The notes: a model not told the origin generated them from the sequence alone. DNA of 7,787 nt from Desulfomicrobium sp. (GCA_003542385.1 DPKT01000314.1:1-7787), one strand, 5' to 3'; positions 1 to 6,902 are shown, counted from the stretch's first letter. A program made the numbers and translations.

Positions 1-1152
1 GATGCGCCGGCCGGCGGCCTCGAGCACGCTGATGCGGTCCCGGGCGCGGGTCAGTTCGGCGATGGTGGCGCGCAGTTCCTCGTTCTGGCGGGCCAGGTCC
101 TCGTTCAGGGCGCTGATGGTGGCGAAGGAATCGGCGTTCTTGAGATGCATGACGCCCTGGGACATGAAGGCCTGCAGCAATTCGTCCTCTGCCTCCGTCG
201 CCGGGTCGAGGCTCCGCCCCAGCAGCAGGACGCCGTAGAGGTTTTCGCGCAGCATGAAGATGAAGGCGCGGTCCGGAGCAAAGCCGAGGGGCAGTTCAGA
301 CACGGCCTCGAGCCGCTCCACGGGCTCGGCCCGCAGGGGTTCGAGCCGCTTCTCGCGGGCGCCGGCCAGGCAGAGGAAGAAAAGGCGATCGACTTCCGCC
401 TCGTTCAGGTGAGGCGGCTCCCCCCCTCCTTTGGCGCTCGTCAGGGTGGCGCCCGTCCCCCGGTCATGGAGGATCAGCACCCCCCGGGGCCGGACGAAAT
501 GGCCGAGGATGGTCAGCAGCAGGGAATCCATGACCTCGGCCATGTCCACGCGGATGATCTCCCGGGAGAGTTCGCGCAGGGCGCTCAGGTGGAAGATCTG
601 GCGATCGAGGGTGTCGTTGCGCTTGGTCAGCTCGGCGTTGAGCAGTTCGACGCGGGCGGCGAAGAGGGAGAAGCGCAGGCTGGTCTGGAAGAGTGTGCCC
701 AGGCTGGCCACGAGCTGGCGGTCGTTCTCGTCGTAGGTCCGCCCGGCCAGGTTGGCCTCCAGACCCAGGACGCCGTCCTTGCCTTCGTCCAGGGGGCAGA
801 CCAGCAGCAGTTCGCAGCGTCCGGGGCAGAGCTCGCCCTGCAGCGAGGGCACGAAATACGGCGCGTTGCGCTCACCTTCCAGGGCGTCGAGATGGCTGCG
901 CAGCACCCCCGCGTATTCGGGGGTGAGATTTTTGGAAAGGCTGGAGTGGGCCAGAAGCTCGAACCCGCCCGCTCCGAGGATGGCCGCGAAGGAGCCTCGC
1001 GCCCCGACCCCGCCCTGGGCCGAGAGCGCGAAGGTTTCCAGAATCTTGTGCGGATACCTGACCCCGCTCAGCTCCGCGGCCGTGTCGGAGAGGATCCTGA
1101 ACTGGTACCTGGCGCGGTCAATGTCGCCTTCCGGCCGGGAAGCGCCTGTCAT
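1..1152 (-). CDS. Double-GAF signalling protein (C-terminus beyond window)
   Basis: The frame is open from the ATG at 1152 to the left edge, giving 384 residues without a stop, so the protein is partial. Residues of about 15-160 and 195-340 look like two GAF-type sensory domains (alternating strands and helices, with hydrophobic cores such as LYGVLLLGR). They are separated by a charged helix of about 161-195. Residues of about 341-384 form a coiled coil rich in E, R and L that ends at the window edge, as expected of a linker leading to an output domain. That output domain (cyclase, GGDEF, kinase, phosphatase or HD-GYP) cannot be seen. No signal peptide or membrane segment is visible, so it is probably cytoplasmic. 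The first GAF holds three close cysteines (C109, C113, C119). The ATG lies 3 bp after the redoxin stop with a GGGGTAGGG Shine-Dalgarno-like stretch, so it is the last visible gene of the operon. GAF assignment is by pattern, moderately sure; ligand unknown. Confidence 0.75.
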   Translation of the reverse strand, partial: MTGASRPEGDIDRARYQFRILSDTAAELSGVRYPHKILETFALSAQGGVGARGSFAAILGAGGFELLAHSSLSKNLTPEYAGVLRSHLDALEGERNAPYFVPSLQGELCPGRCELLLVCPLDEGKDGVLGLEANLAGRTYDENDRQLVASLGTLFQTSLRFSLFAARVELLNAELTKRNDTLDRQIFHLSALRELSREIIRVDMAEVMDSLLLTILGHFVRPRGVLILHDRGTGATLTSAKGGGEPPHLNEAEVDRLFFLCLAGAREKRLEPLRAEPVERLEAVSELPLGFAPDRAFIFMLRENLYGVLLLGRSLDPATEAEDELLQAFMSQGVMHLKNADSFATISALNEDLARQNEELRATIAELTRARDRISVLEAAGRRI

Positions 1153-1155
1153 GCC

Positions 1156-1704
1156 CTACCCCTTGTCGAGCAGGGCCTTGATCTGCTGGTAGAGGGCGTC
1201 GACGTCCTCGACGATGCCCAGATGGGTGTAGAGAATCTCGCCGCCGGGCCGGCAGACGATGGTGAAAGGCGTCAGGGGCTCGCCCAGCACCTTGTGCGCC
1301 GCGTAGTCCGGGTCGCTGACGATGGGGAACAGATACTGGCCCGTGGCTGCCAGCTGCCGGACCTCGGCGTCGGTCCCGCCGGCGGCCAGGGCGAACATGG
1401 CCACGCGGTCCTTGGTCTTGCCCTTGTTCAGCCGGTTGAAAAGGGACTTGAAGCCCGGCGACTGCTTGACGCACTGGGGGCAATAGACGCCGATGACCTC
1501 GATGAACACGAGGTCGGCCTGCAGGTCGGCCAAGGAGAAGGAGGTCTTGCCCTGCACCCCGAGCATCTCCTGGCCGGCCTGATCCTGGGGCACGGGCAGG
1601 GTCAGGGCGGGCATGGTCTGACCGGCGTCCGGCGGGGCGGCCAGGGCGGCGGCAGGCGTCAGGGACAGCAGCAGGCAGAAGATCAGGCGGATGAAGACGG
1701 TCAT
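1156..1704 (-). CDS. Exported thioredoxin-like (TlpA/redoxin-type) protein
   Basis: This is a 182-residue protein. Residues 1-22 form a Sec-type signal peptide (R6, hydrophobic core, cleavage after ALA), so the mature protein should act in the periplasm. The thioredoxin fold is marked by a C75-P-Q-C78 redox motif after a hydrophobic strand (VFIEVIGVY), and by the cis-proline loop LTPF at 144-147, which sits beside the active site in this superfamily. Strand sequences VAMFALAAGG and the C-terminal IKALLDKG helix fit a TlpA/AhpC-TSA-like domain of normal length. The likely role is thiol-disulfide exchange or reduction of a periplasmic partner; the partner is unknown. The start is supported by GGAGGG at 1708-1713. 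It lies 33 bp after the receiver-STAS gene and 3 bp before the GAF gene, inside a signalling operon, which suggests a redox link to the upstream sensor (inference). Confidence 0.85.
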   Translation of the reverse strand: MTVFIRLIFCLLLSLTPAAALAAPPDAGQTMPALTLPVPQDQAGQEMLGVQGKTSFSLADLQADLVFIEVIGVYCPQCVKQSPGFKSLFNRLNKGKTKDRVAMFALAAGGTDAEVRQLAATGQYLFPIVSDPDYAAHKVLGEPLTPFTIVCRPGGEILYTHLGIVEDVDALYQQIKALLDKG

Positions 1705-1737
1705 GTTCCCTCCTTTCGGTTGACGGGGCCGGGCGCG

Positions 1738-2454
1738 CTAGGCGCAGGCCTGGTCCAGGGTGTCGAAGATCTGCACCATGCGGCTCAGGCCGACGATGCC
1801 GAAGACCTTGCGGAAATTCTCGGAAAGCCCGGCCATGACGATCTCCATGCCGTCCTTCTCGCTCTCCAGGACCAGCTGGGTCAGGATGGCGATCCCCGCG
1901 CCGTTGACCGAGGTGTTGGGGGGGTCGAAATGCAGCACCATGCGCCCGGTCCCCGCCTCCCTGGCCTTGGCGTAGGCCTCGCGCAGGTAGGGCTCGCTGT
2001 GGGAACTGACGCTGCCCTGGATCTCGACCACCAGAGCCCGGCCCTGCGGTCTGGTACGGACCTCGTTCTGCCGGCTCTTGGCCAGCTTGAGGCGCTCGCG
2101 GGCGCGGGTCAGGCCCTGCTCCAGGCTCTGGCGCTGGATGGGCTTGTTGATGAAGTCCGCGGCGTCGAGGTTCAGGGCCTGGATGGCCAGATCCATGTCG
2201 CCGTGGCCCGTGATGACGATGACCTCCGTGGCCGGCGACCTTCGCTTGATCTCCTGCAGGACCTGGATGCCGTCCATGCCCGGCATCTTGATGTCCGTCA
2301 GGACGATGTCCGGCCGCTCCCGTTCGAAGACATCGAGACCCTCCTCGCCCGATTCCGCCGTCAGTATGTCGAAACCGTAGACGTCCAGGAAGAGCCGGAA
2401 CATTTTGAGGGTCGCCTTCTCGTCGTCGATAACCAGGATTTTTTCTTGGGTCAT
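1738..2454 (-). CDS. Response regulator with receiver and STAS domains
   Basis: This is a 238-residue cytoplasmic protein. Residues 4-120 are a canonical CheY-type receiver: acidic pair D10/D11, phospho-acceptor D54 in LTDIKMPG, T82 in VITGHGD and K104 in NKP. Residues of about 132-238 form a STAS (anti-sigma-antagonist-like) domain, with the loop NGAGIAIL at 184-191 and the typical end LSRMVQIFDT. In SpoIIAA-type antagonists this loop reads D-S-S-G and the serine is phosphorylated by an anti-sigma kinase. Here the serine pair is G185-A186, so control by that route looks lost and the receiver phosphate is the likely switch. No DNA-binding domain is present, so output must be through protein contacts. 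I chose the ATG at 2454 because the receiver begins directly there, AGGA lies 7 bp upstream, and the ATG overlaps the kinase stop codon (ATGA). A start further upstream would add about 27 Arg/Pro-rich residues with no domain. Confidence 0.9.
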   Translation of the reverse strand: MTQEKILVIDDEKATLKMFRLFLDVYGFDILTAESGEEGLDVFERERPDIVLTDIKMPGMDGIQVLQEIKRRSPATEVIVITGHGDMDLAIQALNLDAADFINKPIQRQSLEQGLTRARERLKLAKSRQNEVRTRPQGRALVVEIQGSVSSHSEPYLREAYAKAREAGTGRMVLHFDPPNTSVNGAGIAILTQLVLESEKDGMEIVMAGLSENFRKVFGIVGLSRMVQIFDTLDQACA

Positions 2455-4505
2455 TCGGGTATCCTGCTGGTTTGGGCCGGGAGCGGCTGCGGCCGGCCTG
2501 CGTTGGATTCGGGTGCCTGAAGTCCCTCGGCGCACGGGAAGCTGAGCACGAACGTCGTACCCTCTCCCGGCCGGCTGTCAATGGTGATGGTGCCGCCGTA
2601 GTCGCGGACGATGCCGTAGGTGATGGCCAGCCCGAGCCCCATGCCCTTGCCGGTCTGCTTGGTGGTGAAGAAGGGCTCGAAGATCTTGTTGCGCACCGTG
2701 TCCTCGATGCCCGGCCCGTTGTCCGAGAAGGACGCGTAGACCCTGCCGTCGCGGGCGTAGGTCCGTACGAGGATGTCGCCCCACATGCCGGGTTCGGACT
2801 CCATCTTCTCCTGGATGGCGTCGCGCGCGTTGTTGAGCAGGTTGAAGAAGACCTGCTGCAGGCGGTTGTTGTGCCCCTTGATGACGGGCAGGTTGTCGCC
2901 GAGTTCCAGGCGGATGGTGATGCGCTGGATGGAGAACTGGCGGCCGATGATGGACAGCACCCCGCGGATGGGCTCGTTCATGTCCACCCGCTCCATGACC
3001 AGGCCCGATTTCTTGCCGAAGGCGCGGAGGTTGTTGATGATGTCCGTGGCCCGGTCCACCTGCTGGCTGATCTCCGTGGCCATGTCCCGGATCTGGGTCA
3101 CGCTGACCTCGCGGTTCTGCTCGATGAGCAGGTTCAGGTACTCGCTGCCCATCTTGATGGCATTGAGGGGCTGGTTGATCTCGTGGGCGATGCCGGCGCT
3201 CATCTCGCCCAGGGTCTTCATCTTGGCCGCCTGCACGAGCTGGGCGTCCTTCTCCATCATCTCGGTGATGTCCGTCACGGCCACGATCATGGCCCGCTTG
3301 CCGCCGTAGCCGATGGGGCAGGCGTGCATGTTGACGTAGAAGGGCCGGTCCCCCTTCTTGTAGTGCAGGACCTTCGGGTAATAGACACAGCCGCTGTTGG
3401 ACTGGCCGTCCTCCAGATAGGACAGGCACTCCTTGACCTGCTCGTGCCCGAGCCTGGTGAAGGACAAGCCCAGGAGCTCGTCCTTGGCGTACTCGTACAG
3501 CTCCTCGGTGCGCGGGTTGGCGTCGAGGATGAGTTCCGTGTCGCAGTCCACGACGAAGATGGGGTCGGGGCCGGAGTCGAAGAGGGAGCGGTACTTCATC
3601 TCCGACTCCTGCAGGCGCTTGCGGTAGAGCCGGATGGACCAGACCATGCTCATGAAGGAGTCGGCCAGCTGGATGACCTCGTCGCCCTCGCGCTTGCGGT
3701 AGAAGAGGCACGTGGCGCAGACCTGGCCCGTCTTGCCCTCGGCCTTGCGCGACTTGCGGCCCTGCTCGTCGAAATGCCAGCACGGCATGTTCGTGTCCTT
3801 GTAGGCCGGACAGTTGGTCACGGCCCAGTCCAGGCCCTCGCCCAGATCCAGATGCACGTCGAAATTGCCGCGGCTCAGCTCGTCGGAGATGTTGGTCAGC
3901 CGCGAGATGGGGCTCGTGATGTAGCGCGAGATGCGGTGGCTGACATAGAAGATGATGACGATGACCGCCGAGATGAAGCCCAGGAACATGAACCTGAGCT
4001 TGGCCACGAGCTTGTCGATGTGCTCCTTGCTCAGGCCCACGTGCACGGTGCCGATGCGGTACAGCCCCTCGTTCATGGGCACGGCGATGTCGTAGGACGT
4101 CAGGGCCCCGACGGCCACGAGGCGCACGCTGTGCACGCTGCCCTCGGCGATGGGGTTGGCGGTGCTCAGGGGCTCCGGGAACGGCACGGTGAAGGTGTGG
4201 GACAAAACCTGCCCGCCCCGGTCAAGGACGAAGATGTAGTTGATGAGGTGCTGGCGCTCCCGCAGGCGCGCCTCGTCGAAAATGAGGTTCAGCAGTTCGG
4301 GGTAGTTCTTGTCCAGGACCAGCCCGCCGCCGCGCTCGGCGATGGAGTGGGCCACGGCCACGCCGCGCTGCTCCAGTTCCTTGGTCAGTCCGGAGATGAG
4401 GATCCAGCGGGCCAGCAGGGCGATGGTCACGCTGATGATCAGGATGACGGCCAGGATGGAGACGAAGATCTTGTTCTTCAGGGAGATGCGCGCATAGGGC
4501 TTCAT
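2451..4505 (-). CDS. Membrane sensor histidine kinase: periplasmic domain, HAMP with Cys insert, PAS, HisKA, HATPase
   Basis: This is a 684-residue inner-membrane kinase. TM1 spans about 13-37, a periplasmic sensor about 38-170 (Cache-like in feel, e.g. YRIGTVHVGLS), and TM2 about 171-188. HAMP helix 1 (SHRISRYITSPISRL onward, about 189-212) and helix 2 (DEVIQLADSFMSMVWSIR, 275-292) are separated by about 60 residues instead of the usual short connector. The insert carries C232, C242-W243, C263 and C266. A PAS domain follows at about 302-415. The H-box has H441 in AHEINQPL (NtrB/DctB-like class). The ATPase has the N-box (N555, N559, D562), DNGPGI (595-600), the F-box IFEPFFTTK and GMGLGL (621-626). 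All catalytic residues are present, so it should autophosphorylate and pass phosphate to the receiver-STAS protein encoded next. The ATG at 4505 has GGGGAGGG (4512-4519) upstream and overlaps the upstream stop by 4 bp. The last 25 residues or so are a Pro/Ala-rich tail. Confidence 0.95.
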   Translation of the reverse strand: MKPYARISLKNKIFVSILAVILIISVTIALLARWILISGLTKELEQRGVAVAHSIAERGGGLVLDKNYPELLNLIFDEARLRERQHLINYIFVLDRGGQVLSHTFTVPFPEPLSTANPIAEGSVHSVRLVAVGALTSYDIAVPMNEGLYRIGTVHVGLSKEHIDKLVAKLRFMFLGFISAVIVIIFYVSHRISRYITSPISRLTNISDELSRGNFDVHLDLGEGLDWAVTNCPAYKDTNMPCWHFDEQGRKSRKAEGKTGQVCATCLFYRKREGDEVIQLADSFMSMVWSIRLYRKRLQESEMKYRSLFDSGPDPIFVVDCDTELILDANPRTEELYEYAKDELLGLSFTRLGHEQVKECLSYLEDGQSNSGCVYYPKVLHYKKGDRPFYVNMHACPIGYGGKRAMIVAVTDITEMMEKDAQLVQAAKMKTLGEMSAGIAHEINQPLNAIKMGSEYLNLLIEQNREVSVTQIRDMATEISQQVDRATDIINNLRAFGKKSGLVMERVDMNEPIRGVLSIIGRQFSIQRITIRLELGDNLPVIKGHNNRLQQVFFNLLNNARDAIQEKMESEPGMWGDILVRTYARDGRVYASFSDNGPGIEDTVRNKIFEPFFTTKQTGKGMGLGLAITYGIVRDYGGTITIDSRPGEGTTFVLSFPCAEGLQAPESNAGRPQPLPAQTSRIPE

Positions 4506-5728
4506 GGCCGGCCCTCCCCGCGGAGCTCTGCCCAGTTGTCGAGCAGGAGGAAGCGGCCGTCGTGCAGGCGGGTGAAGTAGACCTTGTCCATGCCCTGATG
4601 GTCGACGGGCCCGAAGGACAGCGTTACGTCCCCGCCCAGGGAGAAGTCCGTCATGGAGGCGATGGCGGCCTGGAACGACTCCCGCGTCAGGTCGCGGCCC
4701 GCCCTCCTGAGCCCTTCCACCAGCACCTTTGCGTTGATGTAGCCCTCGAAGCCCACGAAATTCGGCTCCTCGCCTGGGTAGTGCTCGTCCAGCAGCCGCA
4801 CGAACTCGACGGCGCTCTCGGCCACGGTGCCGTCGCGGCGGATGGGCGGCGGCACGACCTGCGACATGACCACGTTGACGCCGTTGGTTTCGGTCTGCAG
4901 CAGGTTCCTGGACAGCTCCTTGGCGCCGACAAAGGACACCATGTAGAAAATGGGGGAAAACTCGCTCTCCAGGGACTTGCGGATGAAATTCGCACACGGG
5001 TCCGACGTGCCGATCATGACCACGGCCTCGGCCCCGGATTCGCGGATGCGATCCAGGCCCTCGCGGATGTCGTGGGTGCCGCGCACGTAGCTGCCCCTGG
5101 CCACGGGTTCGAGTCCGAAACGCTTAAGGGCCAGCTCCGTGCCGGTCAGGCCGTCGAAGCCGAAGGCGTCATACTGGTAGAAGACGGCGATGCGCGTGAG
5201 CTTGAGGTCCTGCACCATGTGCTCCACCGCCGCGCTGGTCTCCTGGTAGTAGGAAGCCCGCACGTTGATGAGGTAGGGCATGAAGGGCTCGCGCAGTGCG
5301 TTGGCGCCGGTGAACATGCCCAAAAGCGGCACCTGGGCCTCCTCCACCAGGGGCAGGGTTTTGACCGTGGTCGGCGTGCCGACGTAGCAGAACAGGCCGA
5401 AAACCTTGTCCTCGATGAGGAAGCGCTGGGTGTTGTCCAGGCATTTGGGGGGATCGTAGGAGTCGTCGCGGGTGATGACGCGGATGTTCCGTCCGTGCAC
5501 GCCGCCCTGTTCGTTGACGTGCTTGATGTAGCTCATGGCGCCGCGAAGGGTCTCCTGGCCGAGGTAGGCCGCATGGCCCTGCAGCGGCAGGGAGGAGCCG
5601 AAGGACACCTCCGTGTCGGTCACGCCCGACGCCACCTGCGCCAGCGGGATCTGCACCTCGGCCTCCTGGCATGACGCGAGGACGAGGGCACACAGGACGA
5701 GCAATGCGATGTGAAGCCGATGTCGCAC
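4502..5728 (-). CDS. Periplasmic ligand-binding lipoprotein, LivK/Peripla_BP_6 type
   Basis: This is a 408-residue protein. Residues 1-20 form a lipoprotein signal peptide (R2, H3, R4, a hydrophobic core, then the lipobox LASC with C20 as the lipidated cysteine). The mature part matches type I binding proteins of the branched-chain amino-acid/amide family: GSSLPLQG near 44-51, NEQGGVHGR at 72-80, DDSYDPPKC at 88-96, then GTPTT, and FVGFEGYINAKVLVEGL in the C-terminal lobe. It should bind a small ligand outside the inner membrane. No permease or ATPase gene is nearby. Instead its stop overlaps the sensor kinase start, so I infer a sensory co-receptor role, as in LuxP/LuxQ or TorT/TorS. The start is GTG at 5728, because a perfect AGGAGG (5734-5739) sits 5 bp upstream and it puts the signal peptide at the N-terminus. 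An ATG at 5845 would add 39 residues before the signal peptide and lacks that support. Ligand unknown. Confidence 0.9.
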   Translation of the reverse strand: MRHRLHIALLVLCALVLASCQEAEVQIPLAQVASGVTDTEVSFGSSLPLQGHAAYLGQETLRGAMSYIKHVNEQGGVHGRNIRVITRDDSYDPPKCLDNTQRFLIEDKVFGLFCYVGTPTTVKTLPLVEEAQVPLLGMFTGANALREPFMPYLINVRASYYQETSAAVEHMVQDLKLTRIAVFYQYDAFGFDGLTGTELALKRFGLEPVARGSYVRGTHDIREGLDRIRESGAEAVVMIGTSDPCANFIRKSLESEFSPIFYMVSFVGAKELSRNLLQTETNGVNVVMSQVVPPPIRRDGTVAESAVEFVRLLDEHYPGEEPNFVGFEGYINAKVLVEGLRRAGRDLTRESFQAAIASMTDFSLGGDVTLSFGPVDHQGMDKVYFTRLHDGRFLLLDNWAELRGEGRP

Positions 5729-5733
5729 GAGAG

Positions 5734-5739
5734 CCTCCT
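5734..5739 (-). promoter_or_regulatory. Shine-Dalgarno deciding the GTG start of the binding-protein gene
   Basis: The minus strand reads AGGAGG, then 5 bases, then GTG at 5728. This exact match to the anti-Shine-Dalgarno sequence at good spacing is what selects GTG 5728 over the longer in-frame ATG starts upstream. Confidence 0.85.
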
Positions 5740-5987
5740 GGTGAAAAACGATTCGTGCCGGAAACCGACTACCTGAAAAGTATGACATGCGCCACTGCGT
5801 GAAGGACGGTTGCACTGGGGGCCCAAAAGCACTAATCTGTGCCAAAGCATGAATTCATACCCAGAGGAAGGCTCGGATTATGCCTTTTTGGACATAATGA
5901 AATCCAGTCACACCAAGACTAAACGAGATCCGGGCGGAAGAGCAGAAACACCATATTACCCAAACTTTTGCACAGGATTTTTATAAA
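5740..5987. other. Divergent intergenic region between the signalling operon and the transposase-like gene
   Basis: These roughly 250 bases must hold the promoters for the leftward five-gene operon and the rightward transposase-like gene. Base composition shifts from mixed (5740-5860) to clearly AT-rich (from about 5940). I see a 10-bp palindrome ATGAATTCAT at 5849-5858 and a -10-like CATAAT at 5893-5898 on the plus strand, without a convincing -35 partner. On the minus strand TGGCAC at 5839-5844 resembles half a sigma-54 site, but the GC element is one base too far. No promoter can be called with confidence. AGGA at 5974-5977 is a modest ribosome site for the plus-strand gene, 10 bases before its ATG. 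Confidence 0.5.
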
Positions 5988-6845
5988 ATGGATTTTCAAA
6001 CATTTGAAAATTTGATAAAAAATGAAAATTCAGCAAAAAAATACCTGTTGCAATTTTGCTGGAAAAACCATCAGCGCATCTGCCCCAAATGCCGCAGCCG
6101 GAAACTGTACGCCCTGCAGGGCGGCAGGCGTCGCTGCGCGCGCTGCGCCTACACCTTCCACGACTTCAGCCAGCGATTCCTGAACAATGGAAATCTTTCC
6201 CCCAGGCAGTGGCTCAGGCTGATCAAGCTCTTCGAACTGGAGGTGCCCACGGGGCGCATGGCCGAACAACTGGGCGTCACCTACAACACCGCCTACAAGG
6301 CCGTGACGACCCTGCGCATGGCCATCCTGGCCCACTCCCTGGACGCACGCCTCATCATCCGCTCCATCGAGGGACTGGGCTTCTCCAAGTCGGGCAAGTT
6401 CCATCTGGACATGAGCACCAGGGGCGGCCGGATGCCCGTGTTCGGCATCGTCGAGCGCGGCCCCCACGTCTTCGCCGACCTCATCCCGGAACTCGACGGC
6501 GACAGCATCGTCCACTTCAAGATGAATTTCCACCTCAAGACCGCGAGCCTGGGCAAGATCATCTACACCGACCGCTTCAAGCAATACGCGGCCCTGCTCA
6601 CGGGCGGCAGCCAGCTGTCCTCCATCTACAACATCCGCCATGCCGACAAGGGCCTCTACATCGACTCGTCCAAGGGCTTCTGGTCCTTTTCCAAGGAGTG
6701 GTTCCGCCGCCTCAAGGGCATCTCGCCCAGAAACTTCCCGCTCTACATCAAGGAGCTGGAATTCCGGTACAATCACAAGAACGAGGACATCTTCCCCCTC
6801 CTGGCCGAATACCTCTGCGCCATGGTGCCGGACTTTGAGGAATAA
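5988..6845 (+). CDS. Transposase-like zinc-ribbon/HTH protein (IS1595/ISXO2-related), probably catalytically degenerate
   Basis: This is a 285-residue protein. Residues 32-53 form a zinc ribbon (C32-x2-C35, C50-x2-C53). Residues of about 75-112 include a helix-turn-helix (GRMAEQLGVTYNTAYKAV). The remainder matches the order of an ISXO2-type DDE domain: PVFGIVERG (150-158), IIYTDRFKQY with D195, KGFWSFSKEWFRR (229-241) and KELEFRYNHKNE (255-266). In active members a first acidic motif like V-E-x-D-E precedes the G-x-x-ER strand, and an H-T-N-x-x-E motif precedes FWS. Here the corresponding stretches read IIRSIEGLG and YIDSSK, so most catalytic positions seem lost. The reading frame is intact, codon use after residue 30 or so is host-like, and no clear terminal repeats were found. 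This suggests a maintained, perhaps domesticated, DNA-binding protein next to fdhA. An ordinary divergent transposase remains possible. The start at 5988 is the first ATG, preceded by AGGA at 5974-5977. Confidence 0.8.
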   Translation: MDFQTFENLIKNENSAKKYLLQFCWKNHQRICPKCRSRKLYALQGGRRRCARCAYTFHDFSQRFLNNGNLSPRQWLRLIKLFELEVPTGRMAEQLGVTYNTAYKAVTTLRMAILAHSLDARLIIRSIEGLGFSKSGKFHLDMSTRGGRMPVFGIVERGPHVFADLIPELDGDSIVHFKMNFHLKTASLGKIIYTDRFKQYAALLTGGSQLSSIYNIRHADKGLYIDSSKGFWSFSKEWFRRLKGISPRNFPLYIKELEFRYNHKNEDIFPLLAEYLCAMVPDFEE

Positions 6846-6865
6846 GCATCTTCTTGCAACTTCTT

Positions 6866-6902
6866 CGATTTTTCCTTCATAGCTCAAATCATGGAAAAAT
6901 CG
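6866..6902. repeat. 10-bp perfect inverted repeat after the transposase-like gene
   Basis: CGATTTTTCC at 6866-6875 is the exact reverse complement of GGAAAAATCG at 6893-6902, with a 17-base spacer. It begins 20 bases after the stop codon of the transposase-like gene. It is AT-rich and neither arm is followed by a T-run, so it is a poor intrinsic terminator. It could be a protein-binding operator or the remnant of a mobile-element end. Confidence 0.6.

Noticed and set aside
145..2520. 791-codon open frame on the plus strand
   Set aside because: It lies antisense to three well-supported genes, and its peptide is Gln/Gly/Ala-rich without domains. It is a typical GC-rich antisense shadow, as are the plus-strand frames at 2472-4580 and 4562-5674.
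1118..2581. 487-codon minus-strand frame overlapping the redoxin and receiver-STAS genes
   Set aside because: It is Arg/Gly/Pro-rich with no recognisable domain, and lies in another frame of two real genes.
5829..5844. Sigma-54-like site upstream of the binding-protein gene (minus strand TGGCAC followed by TGC)
   Set aside because: The GG and GC elements are 11 bases apart instead of the strict 10, so the site would not be expected to work.
5849..5858. Palindrome ATGAATTCAT as an operator
   Set aside because: A 10-bp palindrome is expected by chance several times in a window of this size, and nothing else supports it.
5740..6900. A complete insertion sequence around the transposase-like gene
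   Set aside because: I compared the flanks by eye and found no matching terminal inverted repeats or target duplications, only short shared words such as GTTGCA.
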